From Lysinibacillus pakistanensis (GTDB lineage: Bacteria > Bacillota > Bacilli > Bacillales_A > Planococcaceae): 64,000 nucleotides of DNA. The stretch covers positions 2,974,501-3,038,500 of the forward strand of contig NZ_CP126101.1 in the NCBI RefSeq assembly GCF_030123245.1, given 5' to 3'. Positions 42,420 to 51,718 of this stretch are shown piece after piece (positions within the stretch are counted from its first letter, which is position 1; each line of letters begins with the position of its first letter). Both the position numbers and the translations under genes were made by a program. The notes under the pieces were generated by a model, which was not told the DNA's origin, did not search any database, and worked only from the letters and a program-made list of their open reading frames with translations.

Positions 42420-43014
42420 AATCTTTTTTGATATCGATAAAGAAGAACAATGGTTAAATGATATGCTGTCCAAAGGATGGGTTTGTACAAAAATAAATTC
42501 TACTGGTTTTTATACATTTAAAAATACGACTGATCTTGAGCAGGTTATCCGTATTGATTGTCAGCAAGATCTTCGGAAAGAAGACCGAACAAACTATAAA
42601 CAGTTATATGAGGATTTTGGATGGCAAGCATTAAAAGAAAAATCATATGATGGTACTTTTTATTGGGTAAAAAGAAAAGATGGTAATGATCAATTATTTT
42701 CTGATAATGATTCCCAAATCGCAAAATATAAACGATTAATGAAGCATTCCAGCAATTGGGCGATACTCACTTTTATATGGTTTATGATTTTTTATAACAA
42801 TGGCAACTTTTCTAAGTTTCTCCATATAAAAGATGCTTATTTTACGCCAGGTTTATGGGATAAAGAAGGTTTTGCTTTCCTTTTTGCTTTTTTATTTGAA
42901 ACACCCTTTGCCCTTATGCGTTTTATCCCTCCATGGCTATTTTTAGTAGCCTTTGCTATTTACCTAGTCATGTATTTCCGTTATCGTAAATCTATACAGC
43001 AGTTTATTCAATAA
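42406..43014 (+). CDS. DUF2812 membrane protein
   Basis: A 202-residue protein. An N-terminal soluble DUF2812 domain (KFKIFFDIDKEEQWLNDMLS, then GWVCTKINSTGFYTF) is followed by two membrane helices in the last 80 residues. ATG 42406 is nine bases after GAGGGGG and overlaps the PadR stop; earlier in-frame starts overlap the ribosome site. Function unknown, probably envelope-related because of its PadR partner. Confidence 0.8.
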   Translation: MKKFKIFFDIDKEEQWLNDMLSKGWVCTKINSTGFYTFKNTTDLEQVIRIDCQQDLRKEDRTNYKQLYEDFGWQALKEKSYDGTFYWVKRKDGNDQLFSDNDSQIAKYKRLMKHSSNWAILTFIWFMIFYNNGNFSKFLHIKDAYFTPGLWDKEGFAFLFAFLFETPFALMRFIPPWLFLVAFAIYLVMYFRYRKSIQQFIQ

Positions 43015-43020
43015 ACAGCA

Positions 43021-43052
43021 AGGAGCCACTTACCGTATGTAAGATGGCTCCT
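43021..43052. terminator. Bidirectional terminator
   Basis: AGGAGCCA-ct-TAC pairs with GTA-aga-TGGCTCCT, followed by CTTTTG, between the convergent DUF2812 and L25 genes. Confidence 0.7.
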
Positions 43053-43060
43053 CTTTTGCG

Positions 43061-43696
43061 CTATTCTCTTGGTTCAGCAGTATTTTGTCCTGTCGCTTCT
43101 ATCACTTCAGGTGTATCATCCACTGTATCATCTTCTTGTTCATTTTCAGCAGCAGGCGGTGTGATTGTCACTAATGTATAATCATCCTCCTGTAAGATAT
43201 CAAAAGAAAACTGCTGACGGATATCTCCAACATAGAGAGAAGTCCCAATCGCTAAATTAGTGACATCTACCTCTATCGATTCAGGAATTTCTATTGGCTT
43301 CACCTTTATACGTACCTCACGATTAGGCTGTAAAAGAAATCCTCCATCAGCAACTCCTGCGGCATGTCCAACCACTGTCACTGGAATATCTACCTCAAGC
43401 TCCTCAGACATATTGATCGATTTAAAATCCACATGTTTTACATTGCCTTTAAGCGCACAGCGTTGCACTTCCGTTAATACCGCATTAATCTGCCTGCCAT
43501 CCATATCTAAATGAAAGACACTTTTATTTCCGAACGTAGCTAGTATTTTGGCAAATGCTCTAGCATCCACAGTGATGGTTGTTGGCTCCATTTGATAGCC
43601 ATAGACTACACCTGGAATAGCACCGTTCTGTCTCAGCTGCGTTAAAGATGAGCGACTTCCTTTTTCACGTTTATTTGCTGTTAAAACCGTAGTCAT
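43061..43696 (-). CDS. rplY: Ribosomal protein L25 / general stress protein Ctc
   Basis: A 211-residue L25 of the long TL5/Ctc class. The N-terminal 5S-rRNA-binding barrel (residues 1-92, VLTANKREKGSRSSLTQLRQ, then GAIPGVVYGY) is followed by the beta-rich C-domain (VDIPVTVVGHAAGVADGG) and an acidic tail. ATG 43696 follows AAAGGGG by nine bases, so the TTG at 43702 is not needed. In Bacillus ctc is a SigB-dependent stress gene; no SigB promoter was confirmed here. Confidence 0.92.
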   Translation of the reverse strand: MTTVLTANKREKGSRSSLTQLRQNGAIPGVVYGYQMEPTTITVDARAFAKILATFGNKSVFHLDMDGRQINAVLTEVQRCALKGNVKHVDFKSINMSEELEVDIPVTVVGHAAGVADGGFLLQPNREVRIKVKPIEIPESIEVDVTNLAIGTSLYVGDIRQQFSFDILQEDDYTLVTITPPAAENEQEDDTVDDTPEVIEATGQNTAEPRE

Positions 43697-43854
43697 CGTC
43701 AATTTCCCCTTTCATGGAAACTAGTCTCATAAAAGGTTTGCCTGTTGTTATGTTTTTTATACCAATATACATATGAAATAGTAATCATCTATACATCTAC
43801 ATTCAGTCCCATTATCAAACTTCGAGGCGAAACAACTAAGTCTAACTAATTAAA

Positions 43855-43882
43855 AAGTCGAGAGACATCATGTCCTCGACTT
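43855..43882. terminator. Terminator
   Basis: AAGTCGAG pairs with CTCGACTT, extended by GACAT-c-ATGTC in the loop. It lies 12 bases after the SLH gene's stop on the minus strand. Confidence 0.8.
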
Positions 43883-43893
43883 ACTGTTCATTA

Positions 43894-44808
43894 TTACAAC
43901 CTTCCAGCAGCTTCTAATGATACCGCTAGCATTTTAGCAAACTCACCTCGTGAAATCATCTGATTTGGTAATAAATTCATATTGTCATTTAAAGCTCCGA
44001 TTGCATATAAGGTTTGCGTATGGTGCAAAGCTTCCTCCTGTAGATCGAAGCTATCTTGATAAGGTAAAGACACAAATTCTTCTTGAACAAAATCTACCGC
44101 ATCCAAAGTTCGGCCAAGCATTAATATTGCCTGTTGTCGTGTAATTTTCCCATTAGGGTCAAATAAATTCTGAGATTTTCCTTTGATAATTCCTAAAGAA
44201 TGTAATGCTCCAACATAGCCCCCATACCAGGATTTCTTGGCATTTATATCTTTAAATTGGGTTGCTTGAACTGGCTGAAAACTGAATGCACGAGCTAGTA
44301 ATGCACTAAATTGTGCACGCGTTAAAGAATCATTAACGCCAAAATAATCTGCTGTTCTGCCTTGAACAATACCCCGTTCAGCTAATGTAGAAATATACGA
44401 ACTATACACCGAATTATCTGTATCTCGAAAATAAATTGGCGGTGGATTTACAAATTTTAATTCCGCACTATTATGAATTGTGGCAATTACGCGATCTCCT
44501 AAGTCTCGATAAGCAACAGGCTCCATTACCCCTTTTTTAGCCACTTGTTTTAAAATTCCATCCTTTCCATTCTTGAAAATTTCAATTTCTAGAGGCTGGC
44601 GGTTATTGACAATAGTGGCTTTAATACTAAACGTATCGCCCTTTTCAGAGGCATTAATTTTGGCACCATAGGCAGAGTAAACGATCATATTAGATGTTTT
44701 CATATGTACATAATCAGTGGGCTCTTGATAGGCATGTGCTTGCAAAGGAGTTACCAATGAAATACTTAGTATTCCTACTAGTACTCCTGTTCTAATTTTT
44801 CCTTTCAT
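43894..44808 (-). CDS. SLH-domain surface protein
   Basis: A 304-residue exported protein. A signal peptide (about 1-26, ending AHAYQ) leads to an N-terminal region of about 95 residues with no family I know. Three C-terminal S-layer homology repeats follow: FRDTDNSVYSSYISTLAERG with NDSLTRAQFSALLARAF, FKDINAKKSWYGGYVGALHS with NGKITRQQAILMLGR, and a third ending ISRGEFAKMLAVSLE. SLH repeats anchor it to the cell wall. The anchor is C-terminal, opposite to the protein at 36355. GGAAAGGAG precedes the ATG. Confidence 0.87.
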   Translation of the reverse strand: MKGKIRTGVLVGILSISLVTPLQAHAYQEPTDYVHMKTSNMIVYSAYGAKINASEKGDTFSIKATIVNNRQPLEIEIFKNGKDGILKQVAKKGVMEPVAYRDLGDRVIATIHNSAELKFVNPPPIYFRDTDNSVYSSYISTLAERGIVQGRTADYFGVNDSLTRAQFSALLARAFSFQPVQATQFKDINAKKSWYGGYVGALHSLGIIKGKSQNLFDPNGKITRQQAILMLGRTLDAVDFVQEEFVSLPYQDSFDLQEEALHHTQTLYAIGALNDNMNLLPNQMISRGEFAKMLAVSLEAAGRL

Positions 44809-44927
44809 GTTGCTGCTCCTTTCCTTTCATCTAAAACTATCATACTGGAATCCACTTTGTAAAAATATAGTATTTTTAGCACATACTCCATCAGATCTCT
44901 AGTCCTAGAAATTTTCCAATCAAAAAA

Positions 44928-44960
44928 CTACACTTCCATTTGCAAATGGGTGAAGTGTAG
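44928..44960. terminator. Terminator
   Basis: CTACACTTC-c-ATTTG pairs with CAAAT-gg-GTGAAGTGTAG immediately after the HAD gene on the minus strand. Confidence 0.75.
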
Positions 44961-44970
44961 TGAGCATTAT

Positions 44971-45675
44971 CTATAAAAGAGTTATTTTGTTATCTAATAG
45001 AACATGTAGCTCGTGTAGCTGTTTTATTTCATAATGCGGTTGAATTGTACTTGTATTGTCAATATGACGTATATTAAACCAGCATGTATCAATGCCTGCT
45101 TGTAATCCTCCTTTAATATCAGATGTTAATGAATCCCCAATGATTAATGTTTTACTCTTTTGTAATCCATCAATGCGTTCAAAAACGTAGTCAAAAAAGG
45201 CTGGCATAGGTTTCTGAAAGCCAGTTTGCTCTGAAATAAAGATACCTTTAAAAAATTGAGCAAGTTGTGCATCCTGTAATCGTTTATTTTGAGTGTCTGT
45301 TTTACCATTAGAAACAACATATAAATCATAATGATTAGCTAGCTGCTCAATGACTTCATAGGCACCGTCAACATAATGATGTGCCTCCTTCAAATATTTT
45401 TGAAAGATTGCTTCAAAATAGCTTCCATCAACATCATAGCCGAATTCCTTTAATGCAATGGAAAATCGTGTATTGTGGAGTGTATCTTTAGCCACCTCAC
45501 CGCGTTCAAAAGCACGCCACATAGATTCATTTATTTCTTTATACCGTGCAAACAATGTTGGAGTTGCTGCGATATTTTCCTGCTTAAATAGATGATCAAG
45601 TGCTACATTTTCAGCAATATCAAAATCTAATAAGGTGTCATCTACATCAAACAATAAAGTTTCATACTTTGTCAT
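44971..45675 (-). CDS. HAD-family nucleotidase, YjjG/YfnB-like
   Basis: A 234-residue HAD hydrolase. Motif I is FDVDDTLLDF (nucleophile Asp10, acid Asp12), motif II VVSNGKTD, motif III lysine in GFQKPMP and motif IV GDSLTSDIKGG. The all-helical cap and length match YjjG-type 5'-nucleotidases that remove non-canonical pyrimidine nucleotides. Monocistronic. AAGTAGGA precedes ATG 45675. Confidence 0.87.
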   Translation of the reverse strand: MTKYETLLFDVDDTLLDFDIAENVALDHLFKQENIAATPTLFARYKEINESMWRAFERGEVAKDTLHNTRFSIALKEFGYDVDGSYFEAIFQKYLKEAHHYVDGAYEVIEQLANHYDLYVVSNGKTDTQNKRLQDAQLAQFFKGIFISEQTGFQKPMPAFFDYVFERIDGLQKSKTLIIGDSLTSDIKGGLQAGIDTCWFNIRHIDNTSTIQPHYEIKQLHELHVLLDNKITLL

Positions 45676-45911
45676 GTTATATCCTACTTTCTTTGGTGCT
45701 ATGTTACCATTTCGCTCTTTCTATCATAACGTTTTTCTAAAAAAATAACAGCAAAATCGTTTTTCTTTATCCAACATTTGGTTTAAAGAACAATATCATT
45801 CACAAAATGAAGGCGGAAATTATCCTAAAAATATCCCTTTTGATAATTTCATGCTTGAAAATAGCGACGAATATGAGACAATAGATTGCTAGAAAGGAAG
45901 ATGTACGAATT

Positions 45912-47024
45912 ATGACGACCCTACAAAAAATTACGCCTGCCTTTGATCCTTGGGAAGCGTATTTAGATGTTCAGCAACATGGACATATGACCCTATCCAA
46001 TATTGAATTTACTACAACAACTCTATGTAATATGCGCTGTGCACATTGCGCAGTTGGCTATACATTGCAAACAAAAGATCCTGAGGCATTACCAATTGAG
46101 TTAATCATAAAACGCCTAGAGGAAATTCCACATTTAAAAACACTCAGCATAACAGGTGGCGAACCGATGATGAGTAAAAAATCTGTCCAAAATTATGTAT
46201 TGCCGCTTTTAAAATATGCACATGAACGAGGGGTACGTACTCAAATTAACTCCAACTTAACATTGGAGCCAGAACGTTACTTACTGATTGCACCTTATTT
46301 AGATGTGCTACATATTTCCCATAACTGGGGTACTATTGATGAATTTGTCGAAACTGGCTTTGCGATGATGGAGAGAAAACCAACTTATGAACAGCGTGCA
46401 GCATTATTCCAACGCATGATTGATAACTCTAAAATGCTTGCTGAGCATGGTGTCATGGTATCTGCTGAAACGATGTTAAACAAAAAAACACTACCCTATC
46501 TTGAACATATTCATCAACAAATTATCCATGAGATGAAATGTGCACGTCATGAGGTGCACCCTATGTACCCATCTGATTTTGCCAGCGCCCTCACCTCTTT
46601 ATCACTAAAGGAAACTCGTGATGCGATTCATCATCTGCTGGATGTTCGGGATGAAAACACATGGATGCTCTTTGGTACCCTACCTTTTTATCCATGCAGT
46701 ATGAATGAAGAAGATCAACTGCTTTTAAAACGACTAAGAGCAGCAAAAAATGTAACGATGCGTAATGATCCCGATGGTCGCTCTCGCTTAAATATCAATA
46801 TTTTCACAGGTGATGTTATTGTCACAGACTTTGGCGATACACCAGCACTTGGCAATATTGTGAATGATGAACTACCAGCTATTTTTGAAAAATGGATGGC
46901 CACGGATTTAGCAAAATCTCTTAACTGTCATTGTCCTGCAGTAAAATGCTTAGGACCAAATGTGCTTGTTAAAAATATGTATTATAAAGAAACAGAGTTT
47001 GTTAGTGGCTCAGCTAAAATATAA
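45912..47024 (+). CDS. yfkAB: Radical SAM protein YfkAB
   Basis: A 370-residue radical SAM protein. The iron-sulfur motif is CNMRCAHC (Cx3Cx2C, near residue 38), followed by the SAM-binding ITGGEPMM. Near the C-terminus the extra motif CHCPAVKC (CxCxxxxC) identifies it as the YfkAB type found in Bacilli. The reaction is unknown; the second cysteine set may hold an auxiliary cluster or substrate. AAAGGAAG precedes ATG 45912. It is monocistronic with a terminator at 47026. Confidence 0.88.
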   Translation: MTTLQKITPAFDPWEAYLDVQQHGHMTLSNIEFTTTTLCNMRCAHCAVGYTLQTKDPEALPIELIIKRLEEIPHLKTLSITGGEPMMSKKSVQNYVLPLLKYAHERGVRTQINSNLTLEPERYLLIAPYLDVLHISHNWGTIDEFVETGFAMMERKPTYEQRAALFQRMIDNSKMLAEHGVMVSAETMLNKKTLPYLEHIHQQIIHEMKCARHEVHPMYPSDFASALTSLSLKETRDAIHHLLDVRDENTWMLFGTLPFYPCSMNEEDQLLLKRLRAAKNVTMRNDPDGRSRLNINIFTGDVIVTDFGDTPALGNIVNDELPAIFEKWMATDLAKSLNCHCPAVKCLGPNVLVKNMYYKETEFVSGSAKI

Positions 47025-47025
47025 A

Positions 47026-47068
47026 AAAATGTCCAATGCAGAAATCAACATCATGCATTGGACATTTT
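47026..47068. terminator. Bidirectional terminator
   Basis: AAAATGTCCAATGCA pairs perfectly with TGCATTGGACATTTT between convergent yfkAB and the monooxygenase gene. Confidence 0.9.
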
Positions 47069-47072
47069 GATT

Positions 47073-48065
47073 CTATAATAACTCTTTTGCAAGTAGCTTA
47101 TAACAATTCATGCGGCATTTTTGTGCATATTGATTGCAGTTCAGCATAACTTCGTCAAATCCATAATGCTCTTGCTCTGCTACTAAAAAGTCAGCGATAT
47201 CCTTGGGCGTTCCTACAAGATTAGCTTTGCGATTATTCGCTATTGACATTTGATCCATTTCTGTCAGCGGGAAATCCTTCGCCTCCTCAGGTGACATACC
47301 TTGGATAATTTGCCCTTTCATCAAGTGCAACCGAGTAATATCTATAGGCTTAGCCAAATATTCTGCTTCCTCTAAGGTATCTGCAACAGTTGCAGCATAG
47401 GTAACGATAATTTGAGGTTTTTCCATGTAATAAGAAGGAGTAAAGTAAGCTCTATAAGAATCGAAAATATCCTTGGACATATTGCCCGTAAAAAATTGAG
47501 CATAGGAATAGCCCACACCAAGCTGTCCTGCCTGCATAGCACTTTGTCCGCTAGAGCCAAGCAACCATGCCTCAGGTAACTGAATATCGACGGGTGCTGC
47601 TATGACCTGATCATAAACATACTCTCCCGTTTTTTGGTTATTCATCAATTTTAATATAATTTCAAGCTTGTCATATTGCTCCGTAAAACGCTGTCTGCGC
47701 CCTTCTGCTAGTGCATAAATAGCTGCATGATCGCCACCAGGGGCTCTGCCAACGCCAAAGTCAATACGATTCGGCGCCAAGCCGCTTAATGTTTTAAAGA
47801 CCTCTGCTAGCTTATAGGGTGAATAGTGCATCATCATTACTCCACCCGTACCAATACGAAGCCGTTTCGTTTTCGCAGCTAAAAAAGCGGCTGTCACTTC
47901 TGGAGCAGAGCTTGCCAACGAGTTACTATTATGGTGTTCTGCCAGCCACATACGATGATATCCGAGCGACTCACCTAAAAGTGCCAATTGTTCTGTACGT
48001 TGAAATGCCTCCTCAGCCGTGTGACCTTTAGGGATAGGCATTTGATCTAAAATACTTAACTTCAT
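47073..48065 (-). CDS. LLM-class flavin-dependent monooxygenase
   Basis: A 330-residue bacterial-luciferase-like protein. Features are KLSILDQMPIPKG, RMWLAEHHN, LRIGTGGVMMMHYSPYKLAE and RIDFGVGRAPGGD, as in the MsnO8/YceB/YhbW group of FMNH2-dependent oxygenases. The C-terminal region (NLVGTPKDIADFLV) completes the barrel. ATG 48065 lies nine bases after GAGAGG; ATG 48074 abuts that site. Substrate unknown. Confidence 0.87.
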   Translation of the reverse strand: MKLSILDQMPIPKGHTAEEAFQRTEQLALLGESLGYHRMWLAEHHNSNSLASSAPEVTAAFLAAKTKRLRIGTGGVMMMHYSPYKLAEVFKTLSGLAPNRIDFGVGRAPGGDHAAIYALAEGRRQRFTEQYDKLEIILKLMNNQKTGEYVYDQVIAAPVDIQLPEAWLLGSSGQSAMQAGQLGVGYSYAQFFTGNMSKDIFDSYRAYFTPSYYMEKPQIIVTYAATVADTLEEAEYLAKPIDITRLHLMKGQIIQGMSPEEAKDFPLTEMDQMSIANNRKANLVGTPKDIADFLVAEQEHYGFDEVMLNCNQYAQKCRMNCYKLLAKELL

Positions 48066-48137
48066 TGAAAACATCCTCTCTGTAGGTTCCCCCTTTCTAC
48101 TGTAATATAGGACGTACTTTTTATAAAATAAAAAAGC

Positions 48138-48563
48138 TTATTGATATGCAAGCTGCTTCATCTGCCAAGTCTTATAAACCATGCCAATCAAATTGTTTTT
48201 TTGCTCAACACTTAACACATTATCATTAAATTTCATCGCATGAGCAGAAAACGCCATGTTTTGTTCGTCTACAACAAATTGTAAGATGGCATGTCCTTTT
48301 TTCCCTTGAAACGTAATATCACCAGATAATTCGACAACATGCTCCCCTGTTTTTGCCTCATAATATCGCCAATATGGTTCAAAAAACGCATAATTAAAAG
48401 CATTGCGAACCGTGACATCTGAAAAATTGGACAAATATCCTTCTTTTACTACTTCAATATATTCATTGTCTGTTATATCTTTTTTCGCATTAAAAACATA
48501 TCCCACCAATACACCCATAAACACTACACAAATAAACACTCTGAGATGATTTGTTAAACTCAA
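48138..48563 (-). CDS. Small membrane-anchored protein, unknown
   Basis: A 141-residue protein with one N-terminal membrane helix (residues 7-24) and an extracytoplasmic domain (FFEPYWRYYEAKTGEHVVEL, then FQGKKGHAILQFVVDEQ) resembling small lipocalin- or NTF2-like modules. No family is recognised. The start is TTG 48563; the frame just upstream is closed by two stops. GGGGATG precedes it at a slightly long spacing. Confidence 0.65.
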   Translation of the reverse strand: MSLTNHLRVFICVVFMGVLVGYVFNAKKDITDNEYIEVVKEGYLSNFSDVTVRNAFNYAFFEPYWRYYEAKTGEHVVELSGDITFQGKKGHAILQFVVDEQNMAFSAHAMKFNDNVLSVEQKNNLIGMVYKTWQMKQLAYQ

Positions 48564-48898
48564 ATGTCATCACATCCCCTTTACGTAAAAAACATTATTA
48601 TCTACATAATACACAAAAATCGATACTTAAAATAGAATATTTTTGTTTTTATAGAAATGCAATAGATACATAATGCTAACCAATTACGCTATCAAGCTGA
48701 CTGATATTTACTGGCAACTTTCATTTCGTTACGGTAAATCAAGAATGATAGGTAATTATGCTAGGCAAGAGTATGCCCTCCTTATGTTTATATACGTTGG
48801 GTAACTAAATTATGACTATGCTATCCTCTTTACGTAATCGCTTATTTTATGGTAACTATTAGATTGATTGAAGACTACCTTATGAAGTATGTAGCTAC

Positions 48899-48950
48899 GA
48901 TGAAATGATAAAACTTATCTTATTATGAGGGTAAGTTTTATCATTTCATC
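48899..48950 (+). terminator. Orphan + strand terminator
   Basis: The 19-bp arms GATGAAATGATAAAACTTA (48899-48917) and TAAGTTTTATCATTTCATC (48932-48950) are perfectly complementary and followed by AACTTTTTTTG. The nearest upstream + strand gene is far away. Confidence 0.8.
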
Positions 48951-48978
48951 AACTTTTTTTGTTTCCCCATACGTCTAG
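48947..48978 (+). promoter_or_regulatory. Candidate ECF (SigV-type) promoter
   Basis: CATCAACTTTTTTTG (from 48947) and CGTCTAG (48972-48978) resemble the TGAAAC-T-tract / CGTC pattern of SigV-type ECF promoters. The 18-bp gap between AAC and CGTC is slightly long. Position upstream of sigV suggests autoregulation. Confidence 0.45.
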
Positions 48979-49017
48979 TAGTTGTATACAATTTGAAAAT
49001 GTTAAAAAGGAGCTTCT

Positions 49018-49542
49018 TTGGACATGAAAACAAGAAATGCATTTCAACATGAAGAGGTGTTTGTCCAATTCATTCGTGAACAAAAAGAGCGATTTTATTT
49101 GCTCGCGTATAGCTATACAAAAAATGAACAGGACGCACTAGATGTCGTACAGGACAGTATCCAAAAAGCCATGCTTTCGCTCCACCGACTCGAAAATGTC
49201 GAGTATATGAAAAGCTGGTTTTATAAAATTGTCGTACGGACAGCCATAGATTTTTTACGTAAGCATAAACGCTTACAAGTGACAGATGATGATACATTGC
49301 AATATTTAACACCAGCTCAGGAGGACGTCTATGAAAATGTGGACTTAGAACATGCATTAGACGAGTTACCTCAAATGTATCGGGAAGTTGTCATTTTACA
49401 CTATTTTGAAGATTTAAAGCTCGCTGATGTTGCCACTATCCTTAACATAAAGCTGAGTACAGCCAAATCGCGTCTTTATAAAGCGCTAAAACTTCTAAAA
49501 ATACAATTGCAAGATGTGAAGGGAGAAACAGCACATGGATGA
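49018..49542 (+). CDS. sigV: ECF sigma factor SigV
   Basis: A 174-residue ECF sigma factor. Region 2 is RFYLLAYSYTKNEQDALDVVQDSIQKAM and following; region 4 is ELPQMYREVVILHYFEDLKLADVA. It strongly resembles Bacillus SigV, and the next gene is an RsiV-type anti-sigma factor overlapping it by eight bases. SigV directs the lysozyme response in Bacillus. GGAG lies five bases before TTG 49018 and eleven before ATG 49024, so either start is possible. Confidence 0.87.
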   Translation: MDMKTRNAFQHEEVFVQFIREQKERFYLLAYSYTKNEQDALDVVQDSIQKAMLSLHRLENVEYMKSWFYKIVVRTAIDFLRKHKRLQVTDDDTLQYLTPAQEDVYENVDLEHALDELPQMYREVVILHYFEDLKLADVATILNIKLSTAKSRLYKALKLLKIQLQDVKGETAHG

Positions 49543-50422
49543 AAAATTAAAAGAACTAGAAAAGCAATATAATAAAGTACCCATTCCAAAGGAGCTTGAT
49601 TTTGTAGTTGAACATGCACTACAACAAGGGAAAAAGAAGAGAAAAAAACGGGCACCGCAATGGTTACTTGGTTCAGCAGCGGCCGCTATGCTTTTTACTG
49701 CAGGTTTAAATGTTAGTCCTGCAATGGCACGTACACTTTCTGAAATCCCTGTAGTTGGCAGTGTTGTGAAGGTTTTAACATGGACGGAATATGAAGTAGC
49801 TGAGGACACTTACGATGCGAACATTAAGGTGCCTTCTATTGAAAATCTTGAAAATCAAAAGCTTGCTAATACTTTAAATGAAAAATACCGTGCAGAAGGA
49901 AAAGCCCTCTATGATAACTTTATCACCGAGGTTGGAGATTTGAAGGCAAATGGAGGTGGTCATTTAGGAGTAGATAGCGGCTACGACATTAAAACTGACA
50001 ATGACCAAATCTTATCGATTGGTCGTTACACTGTCAATACAGTTGCATCATCTTCTACAACTATGCACTACGATACAATTGATAAACAAAATGAAATTTT
50101 AATTACACTTCCAATGCTCTTTAAAGACGATAGTTATATTAAAACTATCAGTGAAAACATTATTGAGCAGATGCGTAAACAAGCTGCTTCTGACTCAGAT
50201 AAAGTGTTCTGGGTAAAAGGAGGAGGCATTCCTGACAAGGAGCTTTTTGAAGAATTTAAAACAATTAATGCTGAACAACAATTCTATATTTCAGATAAAG
50301 GGAAGCTTGTCATTTCCTTCGATAAATATGAAGTTGCTCCTGGTTATATGGGTGTTGTTGAATTCGAAATCCCAACAGATGTGTTAAAGAATGATCTTGT
50401 AAGTATGCAATATATTCACTAA
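49535..50422 (+). CDS. rsiV: Anti-sigma-V factor RsiV
   Basis: A 295-residue type II membrane protein. The cytoplasmic N-terminus (LKELEKQYNKVPIPKELDFV) binds the sigma factor. One membrane helix (about residues 43-62) is followed by an extracellular DUF3298-type domain with VNTVASSSTTMHY and LITLPMLFKDDSYI. In Bacillus subtilis RsiV binds lysozyme directly and is then cleaved to free SigV. No oatA gene follows, unlike the Bacillus operon; a terminator comes 15 bases after the stop. Confidence 0.87.
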   Translation: MDEKLKELEKQYNKVPIPKELDFVVEHALQQGKKKRKKRAPQWLLGSAAAAMLFTAGLNVSPAMARTLSEIPVVGSVVKVLTWTEYEVAEDTYDANIKVPSIENLENQKLANTLNEKYRAEGKALYDNFITEVGDLKANGGGHLGVDSGYDIKTDNDQILSIGRYTVNTVASSSTTMHYDTIDKQNEILITLPMLFKDDSYIKTISENIIEQMRKQAASDSDKVFWVKGGGIPDKELFEEFKTINAEQQFYISDKGKLVISFDKYEVAPGYMGVVEFEIPTDVLKNDLVSMQYIH

Positions 50423-50437
50423 ACATAAAAAGTTCAA

Positions 50438-50476
50438 GATGCGAGGAAACTGATGTATATACGTCAGTTCCTCGCA
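50438..50476 (+). terminator. Terminator of sigV-rsiV
   Basis: ATGCGAGGAAACTGA (50438-50452) pairs with TCAGTTCCTCGCAT (50463-50476), followed by TTTTTTA. Confidence 0.9.
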
Positions 50477-50593
50477 TTTTTTATGGCTTGAATCACTTTA
50501 AAACTCTCCTTTTGAGAGAATGTCAACATACTTATAAACCGCTCACTTTTTGTCAAAACTGAATGGTATCAATTAACGATAGAGGGTTTTCAT

Positions 50594-51718
50594 ATGAAGA
50601 ATGTAGGATCAATTAGTATTTTACATGTTATTTTCTTATCCATGACTGTTATTGGTTTAAAAAACCATGTGACGATTATTCCACCGCTGCTTGACGTTGC
50701 AAAAAGAGATGGGTGGGCATCTGTGTTAATAGCCGCGGTCATTATAATCTTCTGGTTACTTTTGTTAGTTTATATTCAATCAAAGTCAAAACAAGAACCT
50801 ATAAGAGATTGGTTAGATGGAACTATTGGAAAAACAGCCTCAACAATTGTTATTTATTGTATCGCTATATTTTTGATTATTTTAGCAGCTTTTACGATGG
50901 TTGAAACGCTACAATGGGTGAACACTACGTTTTTACCACAAACACCAGTTATCATTTTGCTATTTATTTATACAATTCTTTGTATTTTACTTGTCACAAC
51001 TAGTCTACAGACGATCGTTATCTTAAATGTTTTTGTATTGTTTGGAGTAGTAGTTTTTGGATTCTTTGTAGCATTTACAAATATTCAGGTGAAGGAATAT
51101 CATTTATTACTTCCCTTTTTTGAGCATGGTTTTTCACCTGTTCTAAAGGGAGCAATCTATCCTACATCAGGATTCATTGAGCTATTGATGTTGTTATTTC
51201 TTCAGCATCAGTATAAAGACCGTATCCGCTGGTATCATTTTGGCATCATGCTTTTCATTTTAATGGGGCTTACATTAGGACCTCTTATAGGTGCAATTAC
51301 AGAATTTGGCCCAGTAGAAGCCGCTAAGCAAAGATACCCTGCCTATGAGGAATGGGGATTAGTTTCCATCGGTCGCTATATAGAGCATTTAGACTTTTTC
51401 TCAATCTATCAATGGCTTACTGGAACATTTATAAGAGTTAGCTTTATGTTATATATAGTGGCTGATTTATTAAAAATGACTAGTAAGCCAAAGCAAATTT
51501 GGAAAATGCTCGCTCCACCATTTTTCTTTATTTGTTTACCATTAATTATTTTGAATGAAAACATATTTTTAAAGGTGAAAGGGAACTATATATTAACAGC
51601 TACTGTTATTTTCTTTTTTGCAATCTCTGTTTTTCTCGTCCTAGTAGCATTCTTTTCAGATAAATCCGCAAAAAAGGGGAAATCCGACAAACAAGAAATG
51701 GAAAGTGGTGAATCATAA
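50594..51718 (+). CDS. Spore germinant receptor subunit B (GerAB-type)
   Basis: A 374-residue integral membrane protein with about ten helices, of the spore germination permease family in the APC superfamily (SILHVIFLSMTVIGLKNHVT, then TLQWVNTTFLPQTPVIIL). It would sit in the spore inner membrane and take part in nutrient sensing. Its stop codon overlaps the start of the A-subunit gene by one base (TAATG). The B-before-A order differs from gerA. Expression in the forespore from a SigG promoter is expected but no clear site was found. Confidence 0.85.
   Translation: MKNVGSISILHVIFLSMTVIGLKNHVTIIPPLLDVAKRDGWASVLIAAVIIIFWLLLLVYIQSKSKQEPIRDWLDGTIGKTASTIVIYCIAIFLIILAAFTMVETLQWVNTTFLPQTPVIILLFIYTILCILLVTTSLQTIVILNVFVLFGVVVFGFFVAFTNIQVKEYHLLLPFFEHGFSPVLKGAIYPTSGFIELLMLLFLQHQYKDRIRWYHFGIMLFILMGLTLGPLIGAITEFGPVEAAKQRYPAYEEWGLVSIGRYIEHLDFFSIYQWLTGTFIRVSFMLYIVADLLKMTSKPKQIWKMLAPPFFFICLPLIILNENIFLKVKGNYILTATVIFFFAISVFLVLVAFFSDKSAKKGKSDKQEMESGES

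Larger units (their letters stand above)
48564..49017. other. Gap upstream of sigV with orphan terminator
   Basis: No convincing gene. A 43-codon + strand frame from 48675 lacks a ribosome site. A very strong + strand terminator (48899-48950) ends a transcript with no visible CDS, so a small RNA could be encoded here. Confidence 0.45.

Noticed and set aside
48675..48806. 43-codon + strand frame before the orphan terminator
   Set aside because: No ribosome site and no recognisable protein features; a non-coding RNA fits at least as well.
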